Shown one piece after another: positions 62,059 through 64,000 of a stretch of DNA of 64,000 bases. Each line of letters opens with the position of its first letter. Positions within the stretch are counted from its first letter, which is position 1. This DNA is from Streptomyces marispadix. GTDB lineage: Bacteria > Actinomycetota > Actinomycetes > Streptomycetales > Streptomycetaceae. The stretch spans positions 6,190,001 to 6,254,000 of the forward strand of contig NZ_JAKWJU010000002.1 of the NCBI RefSeq assembly GCF_022524345.1, given 5' to 3'. Below the pieces are notes generated by a model that had not been told where the DNA came from, did no database searches, and was given only the letters and a program-made list of their open reading frames with translations. Made by a program: the position numbers and the translations under genes.

Positions 62059-63003
62059 ATGACCGACACCGCCCCCATCAGCACTCCCTTCACCGCCGAG
62101 TCCACCGCCGGAGAGGTCATCGAAGGCATCGATCTGACCGGACGGCGTGCCGTCGTCACCGGTGGCGCCTCCGGCATCGGCGCCGAGACGGCCCGGGCAC
62201 TGGCAGGCGCCGGGGCACAGGTGACGCTCGCCGTGCGCGACGTGCAGGAGGGGCGGCGAAAGGCCGCGGAACTCGTCACGGCGACGGGCAACGAGGAGAT
62301 CCGCGTCGCCCCGCTCGACCTCGCCGACCGCAAGTCCGTAGCGGGCTTCCTGGCCGCCTGGGACGGGCCGCTGGACATCCTCGTGAACAACGCCGGGGTC
62401 ATGGCGTCACCGGAGGTACGCACGCCCGAGGGCTGGGAGTTGCAGTTCACCACCAACCACCTCGGGCACTTCGCGCTCTCCGTCGGGCTGCACCGGGCCC
62501 TGGCGGCGGCGAACGGCGCCCGCGTGGTGTCCGTGGGCTCGGGCGCACACCGGCAGTCGCCGGTCTGCTTCGAGGACATCCACTTCCGCGGCCGTCCCTA
62601 CGATCCGTGGGCGGCGTACGCACAGTCGAAGACGGCGAACGCGCTGTTCGCCGTCGAGGCATGGGAGCGCTGGGAGAGCGACGGTATCGCCGTCAACTCC
62701 CTCACCCCCGGGGCCGTACGCACCAGAATCCGGCGCCACGTCGGCGAAGAGGAGGCCGAGCGCGGCAGCACCGAGGCAGGCGGCGGCGCCGTGGAGTGGA
62801 AGACGCCCGAACAGGGCGCGGCGACCTCGGTCCTTCTCGCGACCTCCTCGCTGCTGGAGGGCGTCGGCGGACGCTACTTCGAGGACTGCAACGAAGCACC
62901 GCTCGACGAGAACGGCTCCGGTCGCGGAGTGGCGCCGCACGCCGTCGATCCGGAAGCCGCCGCGCGACTGTGGGACGTCTCCGTCGCGACGCTCACAGCC
63001 TGA
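62059..63003 (+). CDS. Short-chain dehydrogenase, retinol-dehydrogenase-like
   Basis: This 314-residue SDR of the RDH/WWOX-like group has the cofactor loop VVTGGASGIGAETARAL, VNNAGVMASPEVRTPEGWELQFTTNHLGHFALS and the catalytic YAQSKTAN, with the Ser in VVSVGSGAHR. It reduces or oxidises an unknown lipid or alcohol with NAD(P). ATG 62059 with GGGAAG upstream is preferred over an in-frame ATG at 62014. It is monocistronic, facing away from the hypothetical genes. Confidence 0.92.
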   Translation: MTDTAPISTPFTAESTAGEVIEGIDLTGRRAVVTGGASGIGAETARALAGAGAQVTLAVRDVQEGRRKAAELVTATGNEEIRVAPLDLADRKSVAGFLAAWDGPLDILVNNAGVMASPEVRTPEGWELQFTTNHLGHFALSVGLHRALAAANGARVVSVGSGAHRQSPVCFEDIHFRGRPYDPWAAYAQSKTANALFAVEAWERWESDGIAVNSLTPGAVRTRIRRHVGEEEAERGSTEAGGGAVEWKTPEQGAATSVLLATSSLLEGVGGRYFEDCNEAPLDENGSGRGVAPHAVDPEAAARLWDVSVATLTA

Positions 63004-63051
63004 ACGCGGACTCCCCGAGCACCGACGGCACTTCACCTTCATTGGGCGTAC

Positions 63052-63240
63052 CTGCGGAATCCGCAGCATCCGCCTGTCGGCACAAGCCGTACTCCTGTCC
63101 GGATGCCCGAGTCCGCTTGTGCCCATCGCGTGAAGGAGTGTGGTCGCGGGGGTTGCCGCCGAGAAGGGCGGCACCAGGATGTGCCTGCTTCGGGCAGGTG
63201 GCCCGGGGCGGGTACAAAGCCCCCCACCAAAGAGGAGCGG
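63052..63240 (+). promoter_or_regulatory. Hairpin-rich leader of the NlpC-like gene
   Basis: Four stems can be drawn by eye: CTGCGGA-A-TCCGCAG (63052-63066), GGCACAAGC with GCTTGTGCC (63079-63087 and 63115-63123), TGCCGCC with GGCGGCA (63154-63160 and 63167-63173), and CCTGC-TTCGG-GCAGG near 63183-63197. They lie between the SDR stop and a secreted cell-wall-hydrolase-like gene. Such genes often carry c-di-AMP (ydaO) riboswitches in Streptomyces, but I could not match the conserved ydaO core. Confidence 0.45.
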
Positions 63241-63241
63241 A

Positions 63242-63838
63242 ATGTCTTTGACGTCCCTCAGCCGGCGAGCACGTATCGCGCTGGCAGCCACGGCGGCAGG
63301 AAGCGCCGCCGTTCTGGGCTTCGCGGTGCTGCCGTCGTCCGCGACGGCGACCCCCGCCGAGAAGCCCGCCGCGTCCGCGGCGAAGAGCGAGAAGTCGGCC
63401 AAGGCCGATGCGATCACCCGGGCCCAGATGCTGGAGCGCGCGGCCACCTGGCTGACCGCGAACAACGGCGCGCAGGTTCCCTACAGCCAGACCGAGGTCT
63501 GGTCGGACGGGTACCGGCAGGACTGCTCCGGCTACGTCTCCATGACGCTGGGCCTGTGGAAGTCCGGGCCCAACACCGTCGAACTGGCGAGCAACCGGGA
63601 CCTGACCACCCCGATCAACCTGGGTGACCTCAAGCCCGGCGACCTGCTCATCGACGCCGACGGCTCGAACACCACGCGCCACGTGGTGATCTTCGAGAAG
63701 TGGACCGACGACTCGCACACCGCCTACTCGGCCTTCGAGCAGCGCGGCGGCCACGGCACGGACCACCGGACGCTGGACTACGGTCTCTCGTCCGGCAGCG
63801 AGTACAAGCCCTACCGTCCGAACAACCTGACGGACTGA
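63242..63838 (+). CDS. Secreted NlpC/P60-like protein
   Basis: This 198-residue exported protein has a signal peptide (MSLTSLSRRARIALAATAAG to SSATATP, given by its ends) and a charged Lys/Ala linker. Its catalytic-type domain includes DGYRQDCSGYVSMTLGLW with the nucleophilic Cys, LKPGDLLIDADG and TTRHVVIFEKW with the His. The order Cys then His matches NlpC/P60 papain-like amidases that cleave peptidoglycan stem peptides. AGAGGAGCG precedes the ATG. The hairpin-rich leader upstream suggests post-transcriptional control. Confidence 0.88.
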   Translation: MSLTSLSRRARIALAATAAGSAAVLGFAVLPSSATATPAEKPAASAAKSEKSAKADAITRAQMLERAATWLTANNGAQVPYSQTEVWSDGYRQDCSGYVSMTLGLWKSGPNTVELASNRDLTTPINLGDLKPGDLLIDADGSNTTRHVVIFEKWTDDSHTAYSAFEQRGGHGTDHRTLDYGLSSGSEYKPYRPNNLTD

Positions 63839-63879
63839 GGCGGTACGCCGCAACCAGGGCCGCCGGACGGCCCGTTGAG

Positions 63880-63925
63880 CACGACGAGCGCTCCCGTCCC
63901 CTCCTGGGGCCGGGAGCGCTTCGTG
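63880..63925. terminator. Terminator downstream of the NlpC-like gene
   Basis: AGCGCTCCCG (63887-63896) and CGGGAGCGCT (63911-63920) form a perfect ten-base-pair stem, extended by CACGA/TCGTG after a two-base bulge. It stands between the plus-strand NlpC-like gene and a minus-strand gene entering from the right, so it may serve both. Confidence 0.75.
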
Positions 63926-63970
63926 TCATGCGTGCCCGCACGCGGGCCGTTCCGACCGGTGCCGCTTCGC

Positions 63971-64000
63971 CTACTCCTTCACCGCCCCGGCGTTCGCCCC
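63971..64000 (-). CDS. C-terminal end of a minus-strand gene, perhaps a sugar ABC permease
   Basis: Only the final nine codons and stop are inside the window: GANAGAVKE then TAG. The ending AGAVK is frequent at the C-terminus of MalG-type carbohydrate ABC permeases, so this is a weak guess. The convergent terminator just to the left fits a real gene end here. Confidence 0.3.
   Translation of the reverse strand, partial: GANAGAVKE

Noticed and set aside
63052..63240. c-di-AMP (ydaO) riboswitch
   Set aside because: The conserved core sequences of that riboswitch could not be matched by eye, though stems are present.

Overview
This window is high-GC actinobacterial DNA, most likely Streptomyces or a close relative. 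The evidence is third-position G/C bias, many GTG starts, four-base ATGA/GTGA gene overlaps, a WhiJ-type XRE/DUF397 locus, a mycothiol-type DinB protein, F420-type LLM and PPOX proteins and a two-domain small laccase. No rRNA, tRNA, CRISPR array or complete insertion sequence was seen. About 50 protein genes are supported, and two of them carry apparent frameshifts.

Layout. (1) 1-16206, plus strand: a glycan-catabolic operon. It holds two sugar ABC permeases, a ROK kinase, a SIS isomerase-like protein, a GH38 alpha-mannosidase, a GH2 beta-mannosidase-like enzyme, a 1189-residue fusion of an alpha/alpha-barrel domain with a GH1 glycosidase, an FGGY kinase, a LacD/YihT-like aldolase and an Asp/Glu-racemase-fold protein that lacks one catalytic Cys. 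Nearly every junction is overlapped. (2) 16316-20761, minus strand: a small secreted protein, then a FadR-like regulator, a frameshifted accessory protein and a GMC oxidoreductase, with a clean palindrome upstream of the regulator. (3) 20993-27947: a nitroreductase, a winged-helix protein, an AAA ATPase, a WhiJ-like XRE-DUF397-DUF397 cassette whose regulator is broken at a CAGT repeat, a DinB protein and a DUF1062 protein. Several unusual repeats lie here.

(4) 28170-34270: a secreted redox cluster. A ThuA plus sorbosone-dehydrogenase fusion overlaps a cupredoxin/Ig/DUF1080 fusion, and a Tat-type two-domain laccase is divergent from them. This suggests extracytoplasmic sugar oxidation with copper electron transfer. 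(5) 34503-42025: a cold-shock gene with an attenuator-like leader, an ATP-grasp/CocE hydrolase pair, a GT-C membrane protein, a ketopantoate-reductase-like gene, and S4 and PRC-barrel proteins. (6) 42143-48809: a PaoABC-like molybdenum oxidoreductase whose FAD subunit carries an extra cysteine segment, a HAD dehalogenase, and paaI-paaK behind a TTGACA promoter and palindrome.

(7) 48857-52657, minus strand: an SDR, two alkyl-DNA methyltransferases flanking an ECF sigma factor, and a standalone LigD-type 3'-phosphoesterase. (8) 52908-56870: an LLM oxidoreductase, a PPOX protein and an ascorbate-type PTS (IIA-IIB fusion plus IIC). (9) 56922-60819, minus strand: an organosulfur cluster (SsuE, MFS carrier, SsuD) preceded by a 26-codon Cys-containing leader peptide. 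(10) 60984-64000: two Streptomyces-type hypotheticals, an SDR, a secreted NlpC/P60-like protein with a hairpin-rich leader, and the last codons of a minus-strand gene.

The best candidates for something new are the glycan operon with its fusion enzyme and odd kinase/aldolase/racemase-fold branch, and the secreted copper/3-keto-sugar cluster.
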